64,000 nucleotides of DNA from CAIZGX01 sp044239865 (GCA_044239865.1 JBIIAO010000002.1:62001-126000), one strand, 5' to 3'; numbered from the stretch's first letter, positions 8,419 through 17,727 are shown. Numbers and translations: made by a program. Notes: generated by a model from the sequence alone, not told the origin.

Positions 8419-9719
8419 ACTTGCTCGTGATTCTTTCGTGTGTAACGTTCCAAAAAGAATAATACAACAAGAATATTGAATGAAAAATAAATAACCTTCG
8501 AGATCACCAAAAACTTCGTGGCTTCTAATTCATTCATTCCCCAATGATGAGCCAAATAAACAGCGGCTATGGCCAAAACGAAATGAAGTGCGTCAAGGAA
8601 TAGACCCACACGTTGCATATTAATGCGATAAGTAATAAAGGCCAAAGAAGACGTTACAAAATTCAGGGCGAACCAATAAATTAAATACTTCAGATACAGA
8701 AATGAACTTCCCCAAGCGTCTCCGAAAATAAATCCCATGGTATTGCTTGGGAGCATTTGAACAATGAAAACCATTCCTGCTGCAGCAATTAAAAAACGAA
8801 GGAGCACCTTGTAATACAAAGCGCGCAATTCCTTTGGATCTTCAATTTCAGAAATACGTTGAAAAAATACTTGCGAATAGGAGTTGCTAACCACATTCAA
8901 CGGAGCCATGAAAATTCTTCTGCACAACGCCATGAATCCAACAGCAACTAATCCGTAATACAACGTGAAGATTCCAACGTGGGCCCATTGCGCTAACCTA
9001 TTCAGCACACTTCCCCAAATACTAAACATGGGGTAGTCTTTGTGAAGCACAGCCAAGGCCTTCATGCGCTCATTGGAAAGATTTTTTAATCCTTCCGGTT
9101 CCGACTTCAAAAATTTCCAAAACGCATATACACCTGCAGTAATCGAACCGGCGACAGTAGAAAAAACCAATCCCGAAGGACCCCAAGCCCCGTAACCGGT
9201 TGCAATTTTTATTGGCTCTGAAGACACTGCAGACAACACTTTCGAGTTGGCGGCAACTTTATATTGTTTCAATCGTGAAAACCAATAATTGAACACATTA
9301 AACACAGCTGTGAAAAACAAGACAATTGGAATGGTCCACAAGTAAATACGTATGGGCTCATTCATTAGCCAATATGAAACTTCTTTTGCTAAAAACAAAA
9401 AGAATAGGGAGAGAACAACACAGGAGTAAAAGGCTACTTTCAGGGCTAAACCTGCAATGTGACGCGCATCGTTCTGATCTTTCGGATGCATAATTGCGAA
9501 TTCGTACTTTCCTGTTACGACAACAGAAAGCACGGTTACAATCATGGTGTATTGTTCTAGAAGAGTGAAATCTTCCGGAGTGAATAGACGCGTAATAACT
9601 GGCGCTAAAATGAATACCAACGCCTGCCCAATCACAGTACCAGCCATCAACGTGAATACATTGCGAATGTATTCAGCGCGCATGAATTTGGTGAACGACT
9701 CAGATACTCTGTATTTCAT
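8415..9719 (-). CDS. Polysaccharide flippase (Wzx/MATE-like)
   Basis: A 434-residue polytopic membrane protein with about 12 hydrophobic segments. The start of the first transporter domain, RNVFTLMAGTVIGQALVF, and the following PVITRLFTPEDFTLLEQY are typical of O-antigen/teichoic-acid flippases of the MOP superfamily. It should flip a lipid-linked oligosaccharide across the inner membrane. It lies eight bases after the Gfo/Idh gene. No Wzy-type polymerase is seen in the cluster, so the product may be a short glycan, or the polymerase may be elsewhere. Confidence 0.85.
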   Translation of the reverse strand: MKYRVSESFTKFMRAEYIRNVFTLMAGTVIGQALVFILAPVITRLFTPEDFTLLEQYTMIVTVLSVVVTGKYEFAIMHPKDQNDARHIAGLALKVAFYSCVVLSLFFLFLAKEVSYWLMNEPIRIYLWTIPIVLFFTAVFNVFNYWFSRLKQYKVAANSKVLSAVSSEPIKIATGYGAWGPSGLVFSTVAGSITAGVYAFWKFLKSEPEGLKNLSNERMKALAVLHKDYPMFSIWGSVLNRLAQWAHVGIFTLYYGLVAVGFMALCRRIFMAPLNVVSNSYSQVFFQRISEIEDPKELRALYYKVLLRFLIAAAGMVFIVQMLPSNTMGFIFGDAWGSSFLYLKYLIYWFALNFVTSSLAFITYRINMQRVGLFLDALHFVLAIAAVYLAHHWGMNELEATKFLVISKVIYFSFNILVVLFFLERYTRKNHEQV

Positions 9720-9727
9720 GAAATGAA

Positions 9728-10741
9728 TTAACTGTTGGTCTTCGCAGCAGAATAAATTCGCTCAATAATTTCAACCACTTTCAGTCCTTCCAAAGCGTTG
9801 GTCGTAATGTTCGACACGCCGCTAATGGCTTCAACAACGTTTTGAATAATATAAACGTGGTTCGCTGCGCTTCCTTTATAATGACCGTAATCATTTGCCG
9901 GATTTCCTTCAGCCAAAGCGGGCATGGTGTAATTTTCTATTTGACAATAAGCCACTTCGTTCATGTACTGCCCTCCTATTTTCACCGTTCCCTTTTCAGC
10001 AACTACCGTTAAGCTACTCTCGTAGTTCACACCACTCACTGCCGTTGAAAAATTTATCGACCCTATACCTCCTTCAACCAAATCAAACATAACAATTCCA
10101 GAATCTTCAAATTCTGTGGAATGCGTGTGATTGAAATCGTGTAGTCGCGTTTGAATATTATCAATGTCGCCGAATAACCAATACATAATGTCAATGAAAT
10201 GCGAAAACTGAGTGAACAAGGTGCCGCCATCGAGATTCTTGGTACCTTTCCAACCACCCTTTTTGTAATAGCGATCATCGCGGTTCCAAAAAAGATCAAT
10301 ATTCACCATATAAATTTTTCCTAGCACTCCCGATTGAACTAACTCTTTCATCCACACGCTTGGCGGACTGTATCTGTTTTGCATTACACAGAAGACCTGC
10401 TTGTTTGCTCGAAGTGCCTCAAAAATAACTTTTTCTCCATCGGCCTTATTCAATGCCATCGGCTTTTCAACCACCACATGTTTTCCTGCTTTCAACGCGA
10501 GCAATGCATGTTGCGCATGAAGACCGTTAGGCGTGCAAATGCACACCACATCGATGTCTTCATTGGTTAGCATATCTTCCGGAGAATGATAAAAAGGAAT
10601 GTCTTCGCCTACGCCACATTCTTCTCGCGAACGAACATCGCACATCGCAGACAGCTCCGTTTGTTCATTGCGTTGAACCATTTCAGCATGACGCTTACCA
10701 ATGTGACCTGCACCAATAACAGCAAATTTAATTTTCTTCAT
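9728..10741 (-). CDS. Gfo/Idh/MocA family NAD(P)-dependent sugar oxidoreductase
   Basis: A 337-residue enzyme with the N-terminal Rossmann motif IGAGHIGKRH and the family signature EKPMALNK with its catalytic Lys. The substrate-binding domain contains LDGGTLFTQFSHFIDIMYW, giving the second-domain Asp/His cluster. Its place at the head of a flippase-glycosyltransferase operon suggests it oxidises a nucleotide sugar (for example a UDP-HexNAc-uronate, as WbpB-type enzymes do), but the exact substrate is inference. It has its own -7 box upstream. Confidence 0.85.
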   Translation of the reverse strand: MKKIKFAVIGAGHIGKRHAEMVQRNEQTELSAMCDVRSREECGVGEDIPFYHSPEDMLTNEDIDVVCICTPNGLHAQHALLALKAGKHVVVEKPMALNKADGEKVIFEALRANKQVFCVMQNRYSPPSVWMKELVQSGVLGKIYMVNIDLFWNRDDRYYKKGGWKGTKNLDGGTLFTQFSHFIDIMYWLFGDIDNIQTRLHDFNHTHSTEFEDSGIVMFDLVEGGIGSINFSTAVSGVNYESSLTVVAEKGTVKIGGQYMNEVAYCQIENYTMPALAEGNPANDYGHYKGSAANHVYIIQNVVEAISGVSNITTNALEGLKVVEIIERIYSAAKTNS

Positions 10742-10757
10742 AAAATTCTATCAAATA

Positions 10758-10765
10758 CAAAAGTA
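10758..10765 (-). promoter_or_regulatory. -7 box TACTTTTG of the polysaccharide operon
   Basis: TACTTTTG on the minus strand fits TAnnTTTG fully. It lies 16 bases before the ATG at 10741 and 17 bases beyond the patatin stop, so the four-gene operon can be transcribed independently. No good -33 TTG was found. Confidence 0.5.
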
Positions 10766-10781
10766 GGGAGAACCCTTTGAA

Positions 10782-13055
10782 TTAATCTCTTGGTGAGGGG
10801 TTCGATATAATAAAACCAAGGTTGAAAAGTATGCTCCACGGATTCTCCTTTTGCTCGTAATAATTCGCAGACAAACTCACTGGACCAATTGGAGAATGGT
10901 AAACCACCGTTCCACTTCCCAATGTATAAGTCCTGTAAATATCAGATGAAGGAACTGCCGTGGCTTGAAATGGCTGATAAGCATAGACATCAGCCCGCAA
11001 ATCAACATTTTTAGTAAGGTGCAACACCGGAGAGATTCCTACAGTAAAAAAAGAAGTTCCTCTATAGACCGGCATATAGAAGGTTTTGAATTCAGGGAAG
11101 AAACTTGGCGTAGGACTCATGATTGATGTGACAGTCGCATTCTGAAAATCTTTTTGCCCAGACCACAGCACTTCAGCTTTTAGCCCGAAGGAAAATCGAG
11201 GTTGGTCAATGACATAATTCTCATAATACACGCGCATCTGCATCCATGAATGACCGTTTGTTAATGTATCTCTATTGTTACTTGTGCTACCAGGGATGGT
11301 ATATTCATTTCCACTAACACCCTTTCCAACAACTTTTATTTGCGAGCCTGAAGATGCGTATTGAATTCGATTCAATGTACTTCTAACATAATTGAAACGG
11401 ACCATTTTCGCATTGAACTCGGTGACATCTGCAGTATCAATACTTAAAAAATTCTTCGTCTGATAATAACTGTCGTTTTGATGCGTGTAAATCGCATCTA
11501 TTTTAAACTTCGCCTTCCTTCCCGCGGGCAAAATCCAACTCGCTTCGCCAAACCGCTCATTCAATAAAACATATGACGGCTTAACATCTTCAAAAAAGGT
11601 TGTCAAACTCTTGTAATAATCCCAACGATTCCGAGTGAACGAAACTTCAAAGGCGACGGGCAAATTGAACAACATAATTTTCGAACGAGCCTTAGCTTGA
11701 ACGGAGGCATAATACCTACCGAAGTAACTGTTAGCCTCAAGCACGGTGTTTACTCTTCCAAATAAGTTATATCGCAATCCAACGTAACCCGTATTGATTG
11801 ATCGCGAACTAAAGTTCCCGCCAAATGCAACAGTCAAATCTTTCTCACGCTGCACGCTCAAATCCAAAACGTACTTCCCAGTTTCCGGTTTGAAGAACAT
11901 TTTAGGATACACCGATTTTATGCTGCCATCTGCCAACACGCGAAAATAGGTCCGCTGCAAATCGTTCAATGAAATAGAACTTTCTTTCCTCCCTAAAAGT
12001 TCACGAACGTATTGTGTTTGTCCTTTAGGCAAGCCCTCTAAACGAACTTCGTCTATTACCAGCGGAGCGCATTTCACCCTAAATCTTTCTCGCTTATTCC
12101 ATAATTCTTTTGTCGAAACTTCTCTTTCAATCAATTTCTTTATTTGAGGAAGCGATCGCATTGTTGCAACGTAACCAGAATCTATTGCCGCCATAGCATT
12201 CGAAAACTCGAAGGTACCTGTGCTGCTGCTGTTGGGTTGTACAATAAAGACTTCTTCGCATGGAATAAAAAACTCTTTCTGAGAAACAATCATTGCCTCC
12301 AATTGAGACATCAAGTTATTCTCTTTCGGATCTGCAGGAGCACCTGAAACATTGCAGCCCAAAATAACATCTGGATGAAAATCGCGGTACATCACATCCA
12401 TTGGGAAGTTATTATAAATACCCCCGTCGTAAAGTAATTTCCCATCAACTCTTCTTGGAGGAATGTAAAAAGGATAGGTACAAGATGCCCGAATAGCTTC
12501 ATTCAACGAACCCGATTTGAAAATGACTTCCTTTTTGTCTTTCACATCGGCAGCAACACAGCGAAACGGTATGAACAAACTATCGAAATTTTGTTTTGCA
12601 GCTTCGCTGGCTGCACTCAACAACTTCATATGGACCCAATCCATCAAAGCTGGGTTAATTAAATTAGTTGGAAGGGTATTCGAAATATTGTCTCCACCGG
12701 AATATTTCAAGCTGACCATGGAAGCATTGGGCTCTGACTTCAAATAATAAAACTGCATATCAATGGGCAGATCCTCTCCTTCAGACAACATCATGAACTC
12801 TGGCGTTCTGCACAATGAATCCATTTGTCGGGTTGAATAACCTGCCGCATAAAAAGAGGCGATGACAGCACCCATGCTTGTCCCGCAGATATAATCGATA
12901 GGTACATTGTTCTCTTCCAACGCGCGAAGGAATCCAATATGAGCCATAGCCGTTGCCCCACCTCCACTTAGAACAACCCCTACACGCTGCGCACTAGATC
13001 TATGCATCTGCATAGAAACGACCAAAAGCAATAAGGCCATGCGCAAAATTCTCAT
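10782..13055 (-). CDS. Patatin-like phospholipase fused to outer-membrane barrel (type Vd-like)
   Basis: A 757-residue protein from the ATG at 13055; the GTG five codons upstream would spoil the signal peptide (MRILRMALLLLVVSMQMHRSSA). The patatin domain starts at once, with the oxyanion loop SGGGATAM (30-37), the nucleophile Ser60 in GTSMG and the dyad Asp210 in DGG, so it should be an active lipid acyl hydrolase. A POTRA-like segment follows at about 325-400, then a C-terminal region of alternating strands resembling the 16-stranded Omp85-type barrel. The order signal-patatin-POTRA-barrel is that of PlpD/FplA type Vd autotransporters. Whether the patatin is released or stays on the surface is unknown. 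Confidence 0.85.
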   Translation of the reverse strand: MRILRMALLLLVVSMQMHRSSAQRVGVVLSGGGATAMAHIGFLRALEENNVPIDYICGTSMGAVIASFYAAGYSTRQMDSLCRTPEFMMLSEGEDLPIDMQFYYLKSEPNASMVSLKYSGGDNISNTLPTNLINPALMDWVHMKLLSAASEAAKQNFDSLFIPFRCVAADVKDKKEVIFKSGSLNEAIRASCTYPFYIPPRRVDGKLLYDGGIYNNFPMDVMYRDFHPDVILGCNVSGAPADPKENNLMSQLEAMIVSQKEFFIPCEEVFIVQPNSSSTGTFEFSNAMAAIDSGYVATMRSLPQIKKLIEREVSTKELWNKRERFRVKCAPLVIDEVRLEGLPKGQTQYVRELLGRKESSISLNDLQRTYFRVLADGSIKSVYPKMFFKPETGKYVLDLSVQREKDLTVAFGGNFSSRSINTGYVGLRYNLFGRVNTVLEANSYFGRYYASVQAKARSKIMLFNLPVAFEVSFTRNRWDYYKSLTTFFEDVKPSYVLLNERFGEASWILPAGRKAKFKIDAIYTHQNDSYYQTKNFLSIDTADVTEFNAKMVRFNYVRSTLNRIQYASSGSQIKVVGKGVSGNEYTIPGSTSNNRDTLTNGHSWMQMRVYYENYVIDQPRFSFGLKAEVLWSGQKDFQNATVTSIMSPTPSFFPEFKTFYMPVYRGTSFFTVGISPVLHLTKNVDLRADVYAYQPFQATAVPSSDIYRTYTLGSGTVVYHSPIGPVSLSANYYEQKENPWSILFNLGFIISNPSPRD

Positions 13056-13059
13056 AGTG

Positions 13060-13067
13060 CAAAATTG
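13060..13067 (-). promoter_or_regulatory. -7-like box CAATTTTG, 4 bases before the patatin start
   Basis: On the minus strand CAATTTTG (5 of 6 fixed bases of TAnnTTTG) is followed by CACT and then the ATG at 13055. The same box-to-start distance recurs in other genes of this window. Confidence 0.35.
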
Positions 13068-13149
13068 CACCTACTTTTCCAATCATAGGTCATTAAAAGA
13101 TAAAATTTCAAACATCACTTGTTTCTAATCCGAAATCGGAATAGCAGCG

Positions 13150-13157
13150 TACTTTTG
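13150..13157 (+). promoter_or_regulatory. -7 box TACTTTTG, 4 bases before the histidine kinase start
   Basis: A perfect TAnnTTTG match separated from the ATG at 13162 only by CAGT. The nearest TTG upstream (13119-13121) is 28 bases away, longer than the usual spacing. Confidence 0.5.
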
Positions 13158-13161
13158 CAGT

Positions 13162-14100
13162 ATGAAATCGATCCGAAATAAGCGCCGGTTGCTCGGGGTA
13201 CTTTACCTCATGGCTGCCTATCTCGTTTTTCAATTGGTTTGGTGGGGATGGCAATTGTATCGCCTACAATGTGCTTATTTGGAACACCTCAAAGCCGAGG
13301 GAGCTGCTCTTCCTGCCAATGCCCTTCGAAATAAAATATTTATGATCGTAGGCGAAGGCGGCGTTTTTCTTCTGCTCTTGTTTTTGGGGATTTGGTGGAT
13401 TAAGAAAAACGTTTGGCAAGATTTGAAACGTGCACAAAAAGAAAAGAATTTTCTTCTTGCAGTTACGCACGAATTGAAGACTCCGATTGCCGCCATTCGT
13501 TTGAATACTCAAACACTAAAAAATCGAAAACTCACGGAAGAACAATCGCAAGACTTGTGCGCAGATATCATTACAGAATCGAATCGTCTTGAAACGTTGG
13601 TGAATAACATCTTGTTGGCTACACAATTTGAACAAAACACTGTCCTTGGAAATTGGCAAAAAACAGACTTATCCGCACTCGTTGAAACACAAATCAAACG
13701 ATTCCAACAACTCTTCCATGAGCGAACTGTTAACTCGAACATTCAGTCGAACATTGAACTTGAAGCAGAGGAAAATATGTTGGTGAGCTTGCTTTTCAAC
13801 CTACTTGAAAACGCTAATAAATACTCACCTGTTCCCGAGCCAATCTCGGTTACATTAAAGGCAAGTGAACACATAATTCTCTTGGAAATATCCGACCTTG
13901 GAATAGGCATTCCCATTGAAGAACGAAAATCTATTTTTGAAAAATTCCACAGAGTGGGTAACGAAGAAACACGCTCGCAAAAGGGAACAGGATTGGGACT
14001 TTATATCGTGAAGGAAATTTGTAAAGCACACAAGGCAGAAATTACCATTGGCGACAACTCCCCTCGTGGAAGTCGCTTTCAAATTACATTTTCAAAATGA
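13162..14100 (+). CDS. Two-TM sensor histidine kinase
   Basis: A 312-residue membrane histidine kinase. Two membrane helices (about 10-32 and 58-80) bracket a sensor loop of only about 25 residues, too short for a folded ligand-binding domain, so the signal may be sensed in the membrane or by a partner. The dimerisation box holds His103 (VTHELKTP), then come the N box NLLENANKYSP, the G1 box DLGIGIP and the G2 box GTGLGLYIV; all kinase motifs are intact. No response-regulator gene is adjacent. The stop overlaps the gpmI start by ATGA, so the kinase and a glycolytic enzyme should be translationally coupled. Confidence 0.92.
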   Translation: MKSIRNKRRLLGVLYLMAAYLVFQLVWWGWQLYRLQCAYLEHLKAEGAALPANALRNKIFMIVGEGGVFLLLLFLGIWWIKKNVWQDLKRAQKEKNFLLAVTHELKTPIAAIRLNTQTLKNRKLTEEQSQDLCADIITESNRLETLVNNILLATQFEQNTVLGNWQKTDLSALVETQIKRFQQLFHERTVNSNIQSNIELEAEENMLVSLLFNLLENANKYSPVPEPISVTLKASEHIILLEISDLGIGIPIEERKSIFEKFHRVGNEETRSQKGTGLGLYIVKEICKAHKAEITIGDNSPRGSRFQITFSK

Positions 14101-15602
14101 CAAAAAAAGTTGGACTCATTATTTTAGACGGATGGGGCATTGGAAAGAACGATCACTCAAATGCTATACTTAGCGCGCAAACACCCTTCACCCATCACTT
14201 AAATAATACAGCAGCACATGCAACTCTTCGAACAGACGGAGAGTTCGTTGGTCTTCCTGAAGGACAAATGGGAAACAGCGAGGTGGGACATATGAATATT
14301 GGCGCGGGAAGAGTCGTTTATCAAGATCTTGTGAAAATTCACCTGAGCATTCGCAACAATGAATTGCACAAAAACGAAGTGCTTTTAACTGCCCTTCAAC
14401 ATGCAAAAAAAGAAAATAAAAACGTTCACTTTATTGGGCTCGTTTCAGACGGTGGCGTACACTCGCACATTAACCATTTGAAAGCACTAGTTGACATTTG
14501 CGAGGAGCAAGAACTTTCCAAAGTCTTTATTCACGCCATTACAGATGGAAGAGACTGCGATCCGAAAAGCGGCGAGGGATTTATTGAAGATTTAGAAAAT
14601 CACTTAGAAGGAACGCAAGCTAAAATTGCGAGTGTGATTGGAAGGTACTTCGCCATGGATCGCGACAAACGCTGGGAGCGAGTGAAAAAAGCGTATGACT
14701 TGTTCGTGAATGGTTCTCACGAAAAAAGTCCTTCAGCATCACTAGCCGTTGCGCAATCTTACGTGAATGGTGTTACCGATGAATTCATTGAACCCATTCA
14801 AATTGAAGGAAACTATCAAGGCATTGAAGAAGGCGATATAGTTATTTGCTTCAACTTTAGAACCGATCGTTGCCGTGAAATTACCATGGCGCTTCACCAA
14901 CAAAATTTTCCAGAATTCGGAATGAAGAAGCTTCCGCTTTATTATGTGACCATGACGCGTTACGACGATTCATTTCAAAACGTGCATATTCTTTTTGAAA
15001 AAGACAACCTCATAGACACCCTTGGAGAAACATTGTCTTCCGCAAACAAAACGCAATTGCGTATTGCAGAGACTGAGAAATATCCGCATGTCACTTTCTT
15101 TTTCAATGGCGGAAGAGAAGAGCCGTTTGAAGGGGAAAGCAGACTCATGGTTCCTTCACCGAAGGTGACAACCTATGACCTTCAACCCGAAATGAGTGCG
15201 AAAGAAATTGCTTCTTCTTGCGTTCAATTTCTTCAAGAAAAAACTCCTGATTTTTTCTGTTTGAATTTCGCTAATCCAGATATGGTTGGACATACAGGCG
15301 TTTATGAAGCTATTGTGAAAGCCATTGAAACAACAGATGCTTGCTTAAAGCAAGTTGCTGAGACAGCCATTGAATTGGGTTATTCTTTAATTGTAATTGC
15401 CGATCACGGGAACGCAGACTGCGCGGTAAACGAAGACGGTTCTCCGAATACAGCACACACCACGAACCCCGTTCCCGTGTGGATTGTAGACAAAGAAATC
15501 ACAAAAGTGAACAACGGGAAATTGGCAGACGTTGCCCCAACCGTACTCACACTTTTGGGAATTGAAAAACCCCAAACAATGTCTGGGGTTTCACTTATCT
15601 AA
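14097..15602 (+). CDS. gpmI: 2,3-bisphosphoglycerate-independent phosphoglycerate mutase
   Basis: A 501-residue cytosolic enzyme that interconverts 3- and 2-phosphoglycerate. It belongs to the alkaline-phosphatase superfamily and has a normal length. The metal ligand Asp11 lies in LIILDGWG and the phosphorylated Ser61 in GNSEVGHMN. Further metal-binding segments are seen at DGRDCDPKSG, NFANPDMVGHTG and IADHGNAD. It is coupled to the histidine kinase by a four-base overlap. Its final codons contain an inverted repeat that can act as terminator for the convergent gene at 15616. Confidence 0.96.
   Translation: MTKKVGLIILDGWGIGKNDHSNAILSAQTPFTHHLNNTAAHATLRTDGEFVGLPEGQMGNSEVGHMNIGAGRVVYQDLVKIHLSIRNNELHKNEVLLTALQHAKKENKNVHFIGLVSDGGVHSHINHLKALVDICEEQELSKVFIHAITDGRDCDPKSGEGFIEDLENHLEGTQAKIASVIGRYFAMDRDKRWERVKKAYDLFVNGSHEKSPSASLAVAQSYVNGVTDEFIEPIQIEGNYQGIEEGDIVICFNFRTDRCREITMALHQQNFPEFGMKKLPLYYVTMTRYDDSFQNVHILFEKDNLIDTLGETLSSANKTQLRIAETEKYPHVTFFFNGGREEPFEGESRLMVPSPKVTTYDLQPEMSAKEIASSCVQFLQEKTPDFFCLNFANPDMVGHTGVYEAIVKAIETTDACLKQVAETAIELGYSLIVIADHGNADCAVNEDGSPNTAHTTNPVPVWIVDKEITKVNNGKLADVAPTVLTLLGIEKPQTMSGVSLI
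15565..15591 (-). terminator. Intrinsic terminator inside the end of gpmI, acting on the minus strand
   Basis: AAACCCCA and TGGGGTTT are paired across a nine-base loop. On the minus strand the stem is followed by a run of five T, so it can end transcripts from 15616. It is encoded within the last codons of gpmI; only 13 bases lie between the two convergent genes. On the plus strand the T-run is poor. Confidence 0.6.
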
Positions 15603-15615
15603 TGCTTAATTATTC

Positions 15616-17616
15616 TTAAGGTTTCTTGTGCATAACATGCACATAGCCTTCTCTGCTGATTCCATCTGAGCGATTGAAGATCCAGAAGTAAACGCCGTCT
15701 TCAACGTCGGTACCATTCCATGGATTGTCGTTGCTGTAATTTAGCGACTCGTACATAAGTCCACCCCAACGATTATAGATTCGCAATTGACTGTTTGGGA
15801 AACTTTCCAATCCCTTGATAATAAAACTTTCGTTGTTGTATTCATCAACATTAATCAAAAGAATATTTGGCTCTTCCGTATCGCAAACAGTCAAAATAAA
15901 TGGGACAATACCCAATTGGTTGCATTCGTCTGTAACAGAAACATCATAACTACCTCCAACAGTGCCGAAGACCGAATTGGTGATAACATTCACAAAGAAG
16001 GCTGCCGGATTTGATGGTGCAATAACATACGGCTCGAGACCGCCTGAAACCAAAACTTCAGAATCAATACCCGTGCACAAGTCTTGAGGACCTGCGAAAA
16101 CAATTGCAGGGGGCTCGGTAATCAAAAATAAAGAAGAGTCTGAATTCCCACAAAAATCGGTAATGGTTAATTCATAATTCCCCGCGCTGCCGACTGAAAA
16201 TATTTGCGTTGGATTTGTTCCAATTGTTGCACCCGAAGCATCTTGCCAATTGAATAGGTAATTAGGAACGCCATTTGAAATTAATGGTACCGCATTAACA
16301 GGGACAGAAGCATTTGGACAAAGATTCAAAATATCTGTAACAGGAGACAATTCGGTTGGAACATAATCCACAAGATTCAAGAACGCAGTAGCGGTATCTT
16401 GTAACTGAGTTGTTGGATTAAAATAGATAAAACCTATTTCAATGGTTTCATATCCGGCAGTTATATTTCCAAAAGTCACGGTTTGAGTTCCCTCAACAAG
16501 ATTATCAATTATTCCGTTCACAAACAAGGTGTCTGAAACTCCAGGAAACAAAATAATTTCAGTTACTCCGTTTGTATTGTAATCTTCATTAAACGTTGCT
16601 GTTCCAGAGAATATCAATTGAATGGTATCGTTCTCTAAAAGACATGGCGGCGGTGTAATCACGAATTGACCGTTGTAACATCCTTCTCCTTCCAAAATAG
16701 AATTGGCAGGAAATCCAGGGATCGGACTAATACCCGGGTTGGTCACGGCAACGGATTCAATTAAACTTCCACCTACATTAAAACTACCTTCTTTCAAGAA
16801 AACGGCAGAGTCAAAAGCAGTGTCAGATACATCGGCAATGGCCAACTTAATGTGATAAGTCTGTCCACATTCCAAGTTCTCGTATACAGCGGTAAGGACA
16901 ACAGTCAATCCGTCGTACTGAATATAGTTGGGGTCTGTATTGAAAGGAGCGGTAAGACCATTTCCGTTGTTAATGTAATATTGGCAATAGTTACAATTAG
17001 CTCCACCAGGAACAGCTAAACCGTCGCAACCGGCATTCAAGTTATTGATGGAAACGAACTGGGTAGTCCCTGGAATCAGCGCAATATTATCTGCAGCATT
17101 ACCGAATGGGCCCGCAATTCCGGGACCTGAAAGAAAAAAGCCGAAGACGTCACTCACGTCGCCACACGAACCTGCGCCAGAATATTCCGGATATTCTTCA
17201 GAAGCAAAAACATAATCAAATGAAATCGATGTTCCTGTTGCAACAAAATCAAACTCCAATATTGCCGCATCGTTGTGAATTAAACCGTCCAAGGTGTTTA
17301 AGTCAACATCTGTTGCCCCGAAATTACCACCTGTAACGGAGCTGCTGCCCGAGTTGTTCGGACCAATAGCATTCGAAATACCTCCCGTACCCATAATTAC
17401 TCCAGTTGGAAAAGGCAAGTTACTAGTAGTCGAATTGAATAATCCAATTTGATCAGCGCCACCGCTAAAAGTCACATTACTGAATTGAACATTCGGACCG
17501 AGCAAATTCTGAATAACCAAATTTATCGGCTGAGAAGAATCCACAGTTAATTGCCCATGAACAGAAATTTGACTGATAAAAAAAGCGACAATCAATCCTA
17601 AATTTAAATTTTTCAT
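15616..17616 (-). CDS. Secreted choice-of-anchor-L protein with T9SS type B sorting domain
   Basis: A 666-residue exported protein. A signal peptide (MKNLNLGLIVAFFISQISVHG) is followed by a choice-of-anchor L domain (about 30-280), recognised by ISFDYVFASEEYPEY, DVFGFFLSGPGI and YHIKLAIADVSD. Two or three Ig/PKD-like modules follow. The C-terminus is a gliding-motility-associated (CHU_C) domain with SQLRIYNRWGGLMYES and DGVYFWIF, the signal for type IX secretion type B cargo. It is a tandem paralogue of the next gene upstream on this strand. An adhesive or surface-layer role is likely for the family, but no ligand can be named. Confidence 0.9.
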   Translation of the reverse strand: MKNLNLGLIVAFFISQISVHGQLTVDSSQPINLVIQNLLGPNVQFSNVTFSGGADQIGLFNSTTSNLPFPTGVIMGTGGISNAIGPNNSGSSSVTGGNFGATDVDLNTLDGLIHNDAAILEFDFVATGTSISFDYVFASEEYPEYSGAGSCGDVSDVFGFFLSGPGIAGPFGNAADNIALIPGTTQFVSINNLNAGCDGLAVPGGANCNYCQYYINNGNGLTAPFNTDPNYIQYDGLTVVLTAVYENLECGQTYHIKLAIADVSDTAFDSAVFLKEGSFNVGGSLIESVAVTNPGISPIPGFPANSILEGEGCYNGQFVITPPPCLLENDTIQLIFSGTATFNEDYNTNGVTEIILFPGVSDTLFVNGIIDNLVEGTQTVTFGNITAGYETIEIGFIYFNPTTQLQDTATAFLNLVDYVPTELSPVTDILNLCPNASVPVNAVPLISNGVPNYLFNWQDASGATIGTNPTQIFSVGSAGNYELTITDFCGNSDSSLFLITEPPAIVFAGPQDLCTGIDSEVLVSGGLEPYVIAPSNPAAFFVNVITNSVFGTVGGSYDVSVTDECNQLGIVPFILTVCDTEEPNILLINVDEYNNESFIIKGLESFPNSQLRIYNRWGGLMYESLNYSNDNPWNGTDVEDGVYFWIFNRSDGISREGYVHVMHKKP

Positions 17617-17682
17617 AGTCTGGTTTATAAGTACTTGACACTAAAACACATGCAAAAGTTGTACAATGAAAAGACTTAAAAT

Positions 17683-17712
17683 AAAAAACCTCAGATTTCT
17701 CTGAGGTTTTTC
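17683..17712 (-). terminator. Intrinsic terminator after the upstream choice-of-anchor-L gene
   Basis: AACCTCAGA-TTTC-TCTGAGGTT is a nine-pair stem with a four-base loop. On the minus strand it is followed by a T-run, so it ends the gene at 17728-19611 and separates the two paralogues into two transcripts. Confidence 0.85.
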
Positions 17713-17727
17713 GTCAAATACTTTCTT

